Below, one piece after another: positions 9,077-16,599 of a DNA stretch of 62,986 nt. The stretch comes from Nocardia takedensis NBRC 100417 (GTDB lineage Bacteria > Actinomycetota > Actinomycetes > Mycobacteriales > Mycobacteriaceae), in contig NZ_BAGG01000095.1 in assembly GCF_000308695.1 (NCBI RefSeq), forward strand, positions 1 to 62,986, in the 5' to 3' direction. Under the pieces are notes generated by a model. It was not told the origin of the DNA, made no database searches, and was given only the letters and a program-made list of their open reading frames with translations. The position numbers and the translations under genes were made by a program. The first letter of the stretch is position 1. Each line of letters starts with the position of its first letter.

Positions 9077-10888
9077 GTGGCCCATGCCGCACCTACCGCA
9101 CGGACTACCGTCGTGACGCGCGCCGACGCCATCGTGTTGGCGGGTGGCCGGGCCAGCCGGATGGGCGGGATCGACAAGCCGGGGCTGGTCATCGGGGGTC
9201 GGTCACTGCTCGCGACGGCGCTCGAGGCGGTCACGGTCTGCGCGCGCACGGTGGTCGTCGGTCCGCACCGTCCCGAAGTGGACGTCGCGGTGCGGCAGGT
9301 TCGGGAGGAGCCGGCGGGGTCGGGTCCGGTCGCGGCGATCGAGGCGGGTCTGCGCGGTCTGGCCGACGACCCCGCGCCGCTGGTGGTGGTGCTGGCCGCC
9401 GACATGCCGTTCCTGACGGGGGCGGCGGTCGACGAACTGCTGCGGGTGCAGGCCGAGTCGGGGGCCGACGCGGTCTTCGCCGCCGACGACGTGGGCCGTC
9501 CGCAGTATCTGGTGGGTCTATGGCGACGCGCGGCGCTGACGGCCGCGCTGACCGAACTGGACACGGTGGTCAACCAGCCGATGAAGGCCCTGGTACCCGC
9601 CGACACGGTGATCGTGGAGATCGCGGGCGTGGCCGATGTGGACACCGACGAGCAGGTGCGCGGGGCCAGGGCGGCGGCGGGTGAGTCGATCGCGGCGCAA
9701 CCGCTGGACCCGGAGCAGGCGCGGCGGGTCCTGCGCGCCCGTCTGGCGCGCTTGGTCCCGCGTCGCGCGGAGTTGCGCCGGGCGCGGGGGGCGACGCTGG
9801 CCGAGACGGTGGTCGCGGCGGAACCGCTGCCGCGCTTCGACGTGTCCGCGATGGACGGGTACGCGGTCGCGGGTCCGGGGCCGTGGCAGGTGCGCGCCGA
9901 TATCGGTTTCGCGGGCGGTTCGCGACCGGCGGGGCTGCTGCCGGGCGAGGCGGTGCGGATCGCGACCGGCGCGCACGTACCCGACGGGGCGAGCGGCGTG
10001 CTGCGCGACGAGTTCGTGATCCTCGAGCCGGCCGGCACGCTGTCCCGCAGGCCCGACACCCCGGATCGCGTCGACATCCGCGAGCGTGGCGAGGAACGCG
10101 AGCGCGGTGAGGAGGTTGCGGCGGCGGGCCGTCCGGTGACGCCGGTGCTGATCTCGGCGGCGGCCAGCGTGGAGGTCACCGAGGCATTGGTGCGCGGGCC
10201 TGTCCGGGCGCGAATCGTGATGACCGGCGACGAGATCCGCGCCGAGGGACCGCTGCTCAGCGGTCAGACCCGCGACTCGATCGGGCCGATCCTGCCGGAT
10301 GTGCTGGCGCACCACCGCATTCACACCGTCGACCGGGTGCATCTGCGCGACACCGCGAGCGGGTTCGACGAGATCCTCTCCGCCGCGGCGGATGTGGATC
10401 TGCTGGTGGTGGTCGGCGCGACGGGCGGCGGCGCGGCCGATCAGTTGCGCGGCGCGGTGGCGCGGGCGGGCGCGGGCGTACTGGTGCACCGATTGCGCAT
10501 GCGGCCGGGCGGCTCCACACTGATCGCCGAACTGTCCTCCGGAACAACCCTTCTGGGGTTGCCCGGGAACCCGTTCGCGGCCTTGGCGACGCTCGCGGTG
10601 CTGGCCGACTCGGTGGTGGCGGGCCGCACCGACGGTGTGCTCGCGCGCCCCCTGACCGGGCCGCTGCACAACGCGGCGGAGGTCTCGGCGGCGGTGCCGC
10701 GCATCGCGCCCGCGCGGGCGGTCCCGACGGGCGGTTGGGTGGCCGACGCCCGGATTCACACCTCTCACCTGGGCGGATTGGTCGATCGCGACGGCGTGGT
10801 GCTGGTTCCGGCCGACGCGGGCGACGGCGCGATCGTGGAATTCCTGCCCCTACCGGCCGCGATGACGACACTCGCGGAATATCGCTAA
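9077..10888 (+). CDS. MobA-MoeA fusion protein, molybdenum cofactor biosynthesis
   Basis: A 603-residue fusion of two Moco enzymes. Residues about 15-200 are a MobA-type nucleotidyltransferase with LAGGRASRMGGIDKP at 21-35 and the D-x-P motif LAADMPF; MobA adds GMP to molybdopterin. Residues about 210-603 are MoeA, which inserts molybdate: DVSAMDGYA near 255, GEAVRIATGAHVPDGA, TGDEI near 380, GLPGNPFAA near 495. Several MoeA motifs are altered: the usual GGxSxGxxD is VGATGGGAADQL, and the usual Asn in the xDSN segment is Ile (RDSIGPIL). The cofactor serves the molybdenum enzyme NarG encoded 5.7 kb away. GTG 9077 is used; GTG 9113 (TRADAIVLAGG) is an alternative start. Confidence 0.85.
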   Translation: MAHAAPTARTTVVTRADAIVLAGGRASRMGGIDKPGLVIGGRSLLATALEAVTVCARTVVVGPHRPEVDVAVRQVREEPAGSGPVAAIEAGLRGLADDPAPLVVVLAADMPFLTGAAVDELLRVQAESGADAVFAADDVGRPQYLVGLWRRAALTAALTELDTVVNQPMKALVPADTVIVEIAGVADVDTDEQVRGARAAAGESIAAQPLDPEQARRVLRARLARLVPRRAELRRARGATLAETVVAAEPLPRFDVSAMDGYAVAGPGPWQVRADIGFAGGSRPAGLLPGEAVRIATGAHVPDGASGVLRDEFVILEPAGTLSRRPDTPDRVDIRERGEERERGEEVAAAGRPVTPVLISAAASVEVTEALVRGPVRARIVMTGDEIRAEGPLLSGQTRDSIGPILPDVLAHHRIHTVDRVHLRDTASGFDEILSAAADVDLLVVVGATGGGAADQLRGAVARAGAGVLVHRLRMRPGGSTLIAELSSGTTLLGLPGNPFAALATLAVLADSVVAGRTDGVLARPLTGPLHNAAEVSAAVPRIAPARAVPTGGWVADARIHTSHLGGLVDRDGVVLVPADAGDGAIVEFLPLPAAMTTLAEYR

Positions 10889-10973
10889 TTCTGCTTCCGA
10901 TCGCCGTGCGGGATCGCTATCGTATGGGGTGTTAGGCGAAAACTCACATCACTTCGGAAAGGACCGAGTGGAG

Positions 10974-11144
10974 ATGGCTGAAAAGTCGAAGAAAACGCCT
11001 AAGAAAATGCCCAAGCAGATGCCGAGGCAGCAGCAACAGCAGCGCCAGGAGCAGGGCATGGGCCGCGAGGGCGCGCGCGAGAACCAGGATATGGACGGCC
11101 GTTCGTCCATGCAGCGCGATGCGGAGCGCCGCGGCCACAACTGA
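10974..11144 (+). CDS. small basic glutamine-rich protein, unknown function
   Basis: A 56-residue, highly charged, hydrophilic protein. It begins with a lysine-rich stretch (KSKKTPKKMPKQMP), has a run of five glutamines, and ends with DAERRGHN. No membrane segment, cysteine or recognisable fold is visible; it is probably intrinsically disordered and could bind nucleic acid or acidic surfaces (inference only). AAAGGA lies about 10 bases before the ATG; a GTG two codons upstream (10968) is an alternative start. A strong hairpin follows the stop codon, supporting a discrete short transcript. Confidence 0.6.
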   Translation: MAEKSKKTPKKMPKQMPRQQQQQRQEQGMGREGARENQDMDGRSSMQRDAERRGHN

Positions 11145-11157
11145 GTGAGCGATATAT

Positions 11158-11189
11158 CGCGACCGCCGGTTTCGGTGCCGGCGGTCGCG
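11158..11189 (+). terminator. 12-bp perfect stem hairpin after the small basic gene
   Basis: CGCGACCGCCGG (11158-11169) pairs perfectly with CCGGCGGTCGCG (11178-11189) around an 8-base loop, starting 14 bases after the stop codon. No T-run follows, as is common for actinobacterial terminators. Confidence 0.65.
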
Positions 11190-11456
11190 GTATGTCTCGC
11201 CATTCTTTTCGAACTCTTCCACGAATTCCGAATACTCGCGACGTCGCAATTCGGTCTCGCTGCGGCGTAATTCCGTATGCCTGTTCTCGAATTCACGCGC
11301 CGCACTGGGAACGACATGATTCGGGACCGGATACGACCATGCGGGCACGGCGGTTTCGCACAGCGGGCATTACCCGCGAGGTAATCGACGCGCCGCACGG
11401 GCGCGCCTACGGTCGGGTGACCGCCATCGCGGCGGACCAGCACCGGAGGAGATCCC
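11190..11456. other. non-coding stretch with slightly lower GC
   Basis: No convincing gene. The sequence is less GC-rich than its surroundings (TTCTTTTCGAACTC, GAATTCCGAATAC). It probably carries the promoter of the DUF1330 gene; GGAGGAG just before 11457 is its ribosome binding site. Confidence 0.5.
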
Positions 11457-11822
11457 ATGCCCGCCTACGGCTTCGCCCATCTGCACACCCGCCGCCACCA
11501 CCAGGACGTGCTCGACTACCTCGCGCGCATCCAGGACACCCTGACCCCCTTCGACGGCCGATTCCTCGTCCACGGACAGCCGACGGAGGTGATGGAAGGC
11601 CGGTGGCCCGGCAGCATGGTGCTGATCGAGTTCCCCGACCTCGACCGGGCGCGCGCCTGGTACCGCAGCCCCGCCTACCAGGAGATCCTGCCGCTGCGCA
11701 CCGACCACATCGACGGTGACGTCGTCCTGGCCGACGGGGTGGGGCCGGACTACGACCCGCTGCAGCGGGCGCAGGCCCTGATCGCGGACGCGCTGCGCGC
11801 CGCGGGCGAACCGACGCACTGA
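11457..11822 (+). CDS. DUF1330 domain protein
   Basis: A 121-residue single-domain protein of the DUF1330 group (dimeric alpha/beta-barrel fold). Characteristic segments are DTLTPFDGRFLVHG, VMEGRWPGSMVLIEFPD and ARAWYRSPAYQEI. Function in the cell is unknown. A strong Shine-Dalgarno (GGAGGAG) fixes the start. It precedes the methionine-salvage genes by 87 bases and may share their transcript. Confidence 0.75.
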   Translation: MPAYGFAHLHTRRHHQDVLDYLARIQDTLTPFDGRFLVHGQPTEVMEGRWPGSMVLIEFPDLDRARAWYRSPAYQEILPLRTDHIDGDVVLADGVGPDYDPLQRAQALIADALRAAGEPTH

Positions 11823-11909
11823 CCGCGCGGGCGTTGTCCGCCGACTTTCGGGCAATACGCCCGGTCGGATACCGTTCACCAGGCACAACGCCCTCGAACC
11901 GCGGTAAGG

Positions 11910-13562
11910 ATGCACCTGATGGACGACAGTTCCCTGATCTGGGACGACGGTGCGCTGCTCACCATCGACCAGCGCGGACTGCCCCACGAGGTGCGGGAAC
12001 TGCGCCTGAGCACGGTCGAGCAGATCATCGACGCGATCACCACGCTGGCCATCCGCGGCGCGCCCGCCATCGGGATCGCGGGCGCTTTCGGCGTGGTGAT
12101 CGCCGCCAACCGGCACACCGTCGACGGGGTGCTCGATCTCGCGGCCGTCGAGGCCGAGGCCGACCGGATCGTCGCCGCGCGTCCCACCGCCGTCAACCTG
12201 GCGTGGGCGGTGCGCAGGGTGACCGCCGTCGCGTCACGTGGCGCCGCGGCGGTGCTGGCCGAAACCCTCGACATGCTCGCCGAGGACGGCCGGGTCAACC
12301 GGGCCGCCGCCACCAACGCCGCCGATCTGGTGCAGGAACTGCTCGGCGAACGTCGCCTGCGGGTGCTGACGCACTGCAATACCGGCAGGCTCGCGACCAG
12401 CGCGTTCGGCACGGCCATCGGCACACTGCGGGTGCTGGCCGACCGCGGGGCGATCGAGGAAGTGCTCGTCGACGAGACCCGCCCGCTGTTGCAGGGCGCG
12501 CGCCTGACCACCTGGGAGTTGGCCGAGGCGGGCATCCCGCACCGGCTGACCGTCGATTCCGCCGCGGCCTGGGCCATGGCGTGCGGACAGGTCGACTGCG
12601 TGCTGGTCGGCGCGGACCGCGTCACCGCCAACGGCGACGTCGCCAACAAGATCGGCACCTACATGCTGGCGTTGGCGGCGCGGCACCACGGCATCCCGTT
12701 CATCGTGGTGGCCCCGGAGTCCTCGCGCGATCCGGCGATGGCCACCGGCGGGGAGATCGTGGTCGAGCAGCGTCGCGCCGAGGAGGTCACCGGGTTCGGC
12801 GGCGTCGCGACGGCCCCCGAAGGGACCGAGGTGTTCAACCCGGCCTTCGATGTCACGCCCGCGGCGCTGGTGACGGCGGTGGTCACCGAATCGGGCGCGG
12901 TGTACCGCGAGGGGAGCGACGCGCCGGGCGAGCCGATCGCGCGGATCGCACGGGAACTGTACGGGCGCGGGTGGATGCCGGGCACGGCCGGGAACATCTC
13001 GGTGCGCGTGCGGGATTCGGCGGTGATCACCGGAAGCGGCCTGTCCAAGGGCGAACTCACCGCCGCCGACATGGTGACGGTGCGGGTCGAGGATTCGACC
13101 CCGGTGGGCGGGTGGCGGCGGAAACCCTCGGCGGAGACCACCATTCACACCGCCGTGTACCGGCGCACCGACGCGGCGGCGGTCGTGCACGTCCATCCGC
13201 CGTTCGCGACCACGCTGTCCACCCGCGCGGGCGACCCCGAACGGATCACCACCGTCCGGATCACCGATTTCGAGTTGCTCAAGGGGTTCGGCCTGGCCGA
13301 TCCGAGCGCGCTGGACCTGCCGCTGTTCCCGAACTGGCGCGAGGTCGCGCGCATCGGCGACGACGTCGACCGATACCTGCGCGAGAATCCGGACGCGCCA
13401 CCGGTTTTCGGTATCGTCGGGCACGGGATCACCACCTGGGGCGACACTGTTTCCCAAGCGCGCGACCGCGCCGAATGCCTCGAGGCGCTGTGCGAACTGG
13501 TGCTGCGCACCGGCAGCGCGCGGGCCCACGAACCCGATCCGATCCAGGGAGGACAGCGATGA
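11910..13562 (+). CDS. MtnA-MtnB fusion: methylthioribose-1-P isomerase + methylthioribulose-1-P dehydratase
   Basis: A 550-residue protein joining two consecutive enzymes of the methionine salvage pathway. Residues 1 to about 335 are MtnA (aldose-ketose isomerase): the conserved Cys is in LTHCNTG (Cys156) and the Asp in VGADRVTANGD (Asp236), the positions expected for the isomerase active site. Residues about 340-545 are MtnB, a class II aldolase-type zinc dehydratase: TAGNISVR, GSGLSKGEL, the metal-binding HVHPPF (His427, His429), and GHGITTWGDT. Its stop overlaps the mtnD start (ATGA). ATG 11910 is used; ATG 11919 is three codons inside. Confidence 0.9.
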   Translation: MHLMDDSSLIWDDGALLTIDQRGLPHEVRELRLSTVEQIIDAITTLAIRGAPAIGIAGAFGVVIAANRHTVDGVLDLAAVEAEADRIVAARPTAVNLAWAVRRVTAVASRGAAAVLAETLDMLAEDGRVNRAAATNAADLVQELLGERRLRVLTHCNTGRLATSAFGTAIGTLRVLADRGAIEEVLVDETRPLLQGARLTTWELAEAGIPHRLTVDSAAAWAMACGQVDCVLVGADRVTANGDVANKIGTYMLALAARHHGIPFIVVAPESSRDPAMATGGEIVVEQRRAEEVTGFGGVATAPEGTEVFNPAFDVTPAALVTAVVTESGAVYREGSDAPGEPIARIARELYGRGWMPGTAGNISVRVRDSAVITGSGLSKGELTAADMVTVRVEDSTPVGGWRRKPSAETTIHTAVYRRTDAAAVVHVHPPFATTLSTRAGDPERITTVRITDFELLKGFGLADPSALDLPLFPNWREVARIGDDVDRYLRENPDAPPVFGIVGHGITTWGDTVSQARDRAECLEALCELVLRTGSARAHEPDPIQGGQR

Positions 13563-14134
13563 CACTGCTGCAAGTGATGGCCGCCGACGACGCGAGTCAG
13601 GTCCGGGTGCGCACCACCGACGACGCGGTGATCACCGCGGAGTTGGCCCGCTACGACATCGTTTTCGACCGGTGGCCGGTGGTGGACAACGCCGCGGCCG
13701 TCGATTCGGCGGACCTGCTCGCGCGCTACACCGAGCAGGTGGCCGCGCTCAACGAGTCGGGCCGCTACCGGCACATCGACATCGCGCGCATCCATCCCGA
13801 CGACGCCGATCCGAACTGGCCCGAGACGGCGAAGGGCGCGCGGGAGAAGTTCCTCGACGAGCACCGCCACGCCGAGGACGAGGTGCGCTACTTCGCGGCC
13901 GGTCGCGGCTGCTTCTACCTGCACCTGGGCACCGAGGTGTTGGCCGTGGTGTGCGAGGGCGGCGATCTGCTGTCGGTGCCCGCGGGCACGCTGCACTGGT
14001 TCGACATGGGCGAGCGCCCGGACTTCATCGCGATCCGCTTCTTCGAGGAGGCCGACGGCTGGGTCGGCGATTTCACCGGCGACACCATCAGCCGCGGCTT
14101 CCCCTCGCTGGACGAGTTGCTGACCGCCTCGTGA
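13559..14134 (+). CDS. mtnD: acireductone dioxygenase MtnD
   Basis: A 191-residue cupin of the ARD family that oxidises acireductone to the methionine keto-acid precursor. The metal ligands are all visible: HRHAEDE (His102, His104, Glu108) and LHWFDMG (His146). Phe and Trp residues around FYLHLGTEV and HWFD match the family. The ATG overlaps the MtnA-MtnB stop and the TGA overlaps the mtnC GTG, so the three cistrons are translationally coupled. Whether it uses Fe2+ (on-pathway) or Ni2+ (CO-forming) cannot be read from the sequence. Confidence 0.93.
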   Translation: MTLLQVMAADDASQVRVRTTDDAVITAELARYDIVFDRWPVVDNAAAVDSADLLARYTEQVAALNESGRYRHIDIARIHPDDADPNWPETAKGAREKFLDEHRHAEDEVRYFAAGRGCFYLHLGTEVLAVVCEGGDLLSVPAGTLHWFDMGERPDFIAIRFFEEADGWVGDFTGDTISRGFPSLDELLTAS

Positions 14135-14811
14135 TCACCGCCGTCGTCCTCGACATCGAGGGCACCACGAGTCCGACCAGCGCCGTACGCGAGGACCTGT
14201 ACGGCTACACGCGCGAACGACTGCCGCGGTGGTTGGCCGAGGGGGGCGATGCGGCGGATGAGGTGCTGGCCGACACCCGGCGGTTGGCCGGTCGTCCCGA
14301 CGCCGATCCCGCCGAGGTGGCCGAGATCCTGCGCGGGTGGCTGGGTTCGGACGTCAAGGCCGCGCCGTTGAAGGCGGCCCAGGGCGTCATCTGCGCGCAG
14401 GGGTTCCGCAGCGGCGCGTTGCACGGCGAGTTCTTCCCGGATGTCGAACCCGCGCTGCGGGCGTGGCACGCGGCGGGGCTGCGACTCTACGTGTACTCGT
14501 CGGGGTCCGAACGCAATCAGCGGGATTGGTTCGAGTTCGCGCGCGGCGGCGAGTTGGGGTCGCTGATCCGCGGCTATTTCGATCTCGCGTCGGCGGGTCC
14601 GAAGCGCGAGCGCGGCTCCTACGAGGTGATCGCGAAGGCGATCGACGTGCCCGGCCCGCAGATCCTGTTCCTGTCCGACCACGCCGACGAACTCGACGCG
14701 GCGGTGGCGGCGGGCTGGTCGGCGGTGGGTGTGCGGCGCGAAGGCGAGCCGAATCCGGCGCGGCCGCCGCACCGGTGGGTGGAGTCGTTCGCGGCGGTCG
14801 CGCCGCGTTAG
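14131..14811 (+). CDS. mtnC: acireductone synthase MtnC (enolase-phosphatase)
   Basis: A 226-residue HAD-superfamily enzyme converting 2,3-diketo-5-methylthiopentyl-1-P to acireductone. Motif I is VVLDIEGTT (Asp8, Glu10), motif II SSGSERNQ, motif III the lysine in SAGPKRERGSY, motif IV LFLSDHADELDAA. GTG start overlapping the mtnD stop (GTGA). It is the last gene of the operon; the convergent gene ends one base away, leaving no room for a separate terminator. No mtnP, mtnK or aminotransferase gene accompanies it in the window. Confidence 0.93.
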   Translation: MITAVVLDIEGTTSPTSAVREDLYGYTRERLPRWLAEGGDAADEVLADTRRLAGRPDADPAEVAEILRGWLGSDVKAAPLKAAQGVICAQGFRSGALHGEFFPDVEPALRAWHAAGLRLYVYSSGSERNQRDWFEFARGGELGSLIRGYFDLASAGPKRERGSYEVIAKAIDVPGPQILFLSDHADELDAAVAAGWSAVGVRREGEPNPARPPHRWVESFAAVAPR

Positions 14812-14812
14812 G

Positions 14813-15727
14813 TCAGCGCGGCGTCGCGCCGACCCGGCCGCGGCGGACGCCGGCGAAGATGTGCCGGGCGTGCAGCGCGCCGGGGCTGGTGGACCAAGGG
14901 GCCAGCGCGGTGGTGAACATCAATTCGCACCACGACAGCGCGGGCACGTCGCCCGCGGCCAGGGTCGCGATGAGCGACATCTCGGTGTCGTGACCGCCCC
15001 AGGCGGCCAGCAGCCAGGCGGCGTCGAGGCGGCCGAGGAATTCCTCGGCGTCCTCGGGCGGCCCGTGGGGGGTGTCCACGGCCAGGTGCACGGCGGCCGC
15101 GATGGCGTGCCGCATGCGGGCGTCGAGTCCGATCGCGTCGTGCAACAGCAGCGCCTCCAGCGCCGCGCGTAGCTCGTCGTCCGGGTCCACCTGGGATAGC
15201 GGCCCGTTCGGGCCTGCGTTGCGGGTCATCAGGATCTTCTCCTTCATCTCGTGGAACGAGGCCACCGAGCGCGGGTGACGACGCGGTGCGGGCTCGGACG
15301 CCTCAGCGTCGAGCAGACTGATCAGCGAGCCCGGATTCCAGTCGAGCCTGCCGAAGACGTGGCACCACTCGAGGGCCGGATTGTCGTCGGAGACCTCGAG
15401 ATCGAGGGCGAGCCCGGACAGCGAGGCGGTGCACGCGAGGGTGACCGGGTCGACGTCGGGTTCGGTGACGGTGAGGTGCAGGGTGGCCTCGGGCAGTCCC
15501 GAATCGGCTCTGGCCCGGCCCGCCAGCCAGACGGCCCTGGCCGCCGCGGCCATCGCGCCGGCGAAGCGGTCGCCGTGCGGGTGGTCGCCGTCGTTGTCGA
15601 GGAACGGGCCGTACCAGAGAGCGCGTCCTTCGTCGCCGCACACGGCGAACGTGCCGTTGCCGTGGTCGGCCGCGGCCGCCAAGGTGATGTGCGGTACCAC
15701 CGATTCGAGCTCATCGATCATGCGCAT
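14813..15727 (-). CDS. unrecognised protein, 304 residues
   Basis: I do not recognise this protein. It is soluble, with no signal peptide or membrane segment. The first half has a beta-rich look (VPHITLAAAADHGNGTFAVCGDEG, split by short turns), the second half is strongly alpha-helical (DELRAALEALLLHDAIG, MRHAIAAAVHLAVD, EEFLGRLDAAWLLAAW). Codon use matches real genes here (third positions mostly G or C) and the frame is long and clean. ATG 15727 or ATG 15721 may be the start. It runs convergently to the methionine-salvage operon, so a shared role is not implied. Confidence 0.65.
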   Translation of the reverse strand: MRMIDELESVVPHITLAAAADHGNGTFAVCGDEGRALWYGPFLDNDGDHPHGDRFAGAMAAAARAVWLAGRARADSGLPEATLHLTVTEPDVDPVTLACTASLSGLALDLEVSDDNPALEWCHVFGRLDWNPGSLISLLDAEASEPAPRRHPRSVASFHEMKEKILMTRNAGPNGPLSQVDPDDELRAALEALLLHDAIGLDARMRHAIAAAVHLAVDTPHGPPEDAEEFLGRLDAAWLLAAWGGHDTEMSLIATLAAGDVPALSWCELMFTTALAPWSTSPGALHARHIFAGVRRGRVGATPR

Positions 15728-16599
15728 TCACTCCCCGCAATGTCTCCGCAATCCGAGTGTGTCCGGTTCGATCGATCACCGTGATTTCGTTCGACGCCGA
15801 ACCTGTGATAAATGGATCAAATACCGTCGCCGGATGGTTGTCCACACAATCCGGACGCCGGTCCGCGCCCTGTGAAGTACGTACACCGGTCAGGGCACCC
15901 CCTTGTCCGCCGTGTCCGCGCCGCTCACCAGGACATTCGCGGCAAAATGCGGTGCGGCCACGGCACCGTCCGGTACCGTGGCCGCAGGCACTCCCCCGGA
16001 TCGTCCACCGCGACAGCGTTTCCGCACTTCCGCCCCGAGTTCGACCCCTCGCGGGATACGGACATCGGCATCGCGCGCGCTACTCCGGAAATTCCGCCAC
16101 GACACGGAATCGTCAGCTAATCATTAGCTATCAACTAGGGCGACGCATTCGCGTGGAGATGCGGCCGCCCACCGCCCGGGCGTCCACTCAGCAAACCGAC
16201 CGGTGTCTCAGTGAATGATCGGCCAATAGTTCGGGTGTGCGGAGACGGCGACCGCGGTCATGCGCGACAGTGTTCGCGGGACCCGCGCGAAGGCCGGAAA
16301 CGACCCTACCGGTGTGTAAACAAATATTAAGCGCCCGAGAAGCGGCCGTTTCCAAGAGATCACCGCCAAGGGGGCTCGACCCCGCCTCGGAGACGCATCC
16401 GGGCCGGTCAGAGCGTATACAGCCTGGTCGTGGGCTCCGAATCGGCGCGACGCCGCCGAGCGGCGGTGACCACTACGTTGCACCCGCCTCACAACTCACC
16501 GGGGGCCCGAGCGCGGTGTGAGCGAATCGTTTTGACCGCCGCCGAGCCCTCCTTAGAGTCGGGGACGACAGCTCGAATCAACTGTTCCTAGGGGGCGTC
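15728..16599. other. 872-base intergenic region upstream of narG
   Basis: No gene I can support. It holds the promoters of the minus-strand gene starting at 15727 and of narGHJI. Visible elements are a perfect 15-bp palindrome at 16115-16129, an AT-rich island at 16313-16330 (TGTGTAAACAAATATTAA), unusual in this genome and a candidate narG promoter region, and TGTGAT..ATCAAA at 15803-15820, a poorly spaced CRP/FNR-like dyad. The length suggests complex control or a lost gene. Confidence 0.5.
16115..16129. promoter_or_regulatory. perfect 7-1-7 palindrome, candidate operator
   Basis: AGCTAAT-C-ATTAGCT is a perfect inverted repeat with a one-base centre, AT-rich in a GC-rich background, between the divergent 15727 gene and narG. 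It has the size of a dimeric regulator site. No cognate regulator is evident nearby. Confidence 0.45.

Noticed and set aside
15803..15820. TGTGAT..ATCAAA as a CRP/FNR site
   Set aside because: Spacer is 6 between six-base arms rather than 4, so it fits neither consensus.
15757..16218. Several 60-150 codon frames in the region before narG
   Set aside because: Overlapping frames on both strands with no start signal, no domain and poor third-position GC bias.
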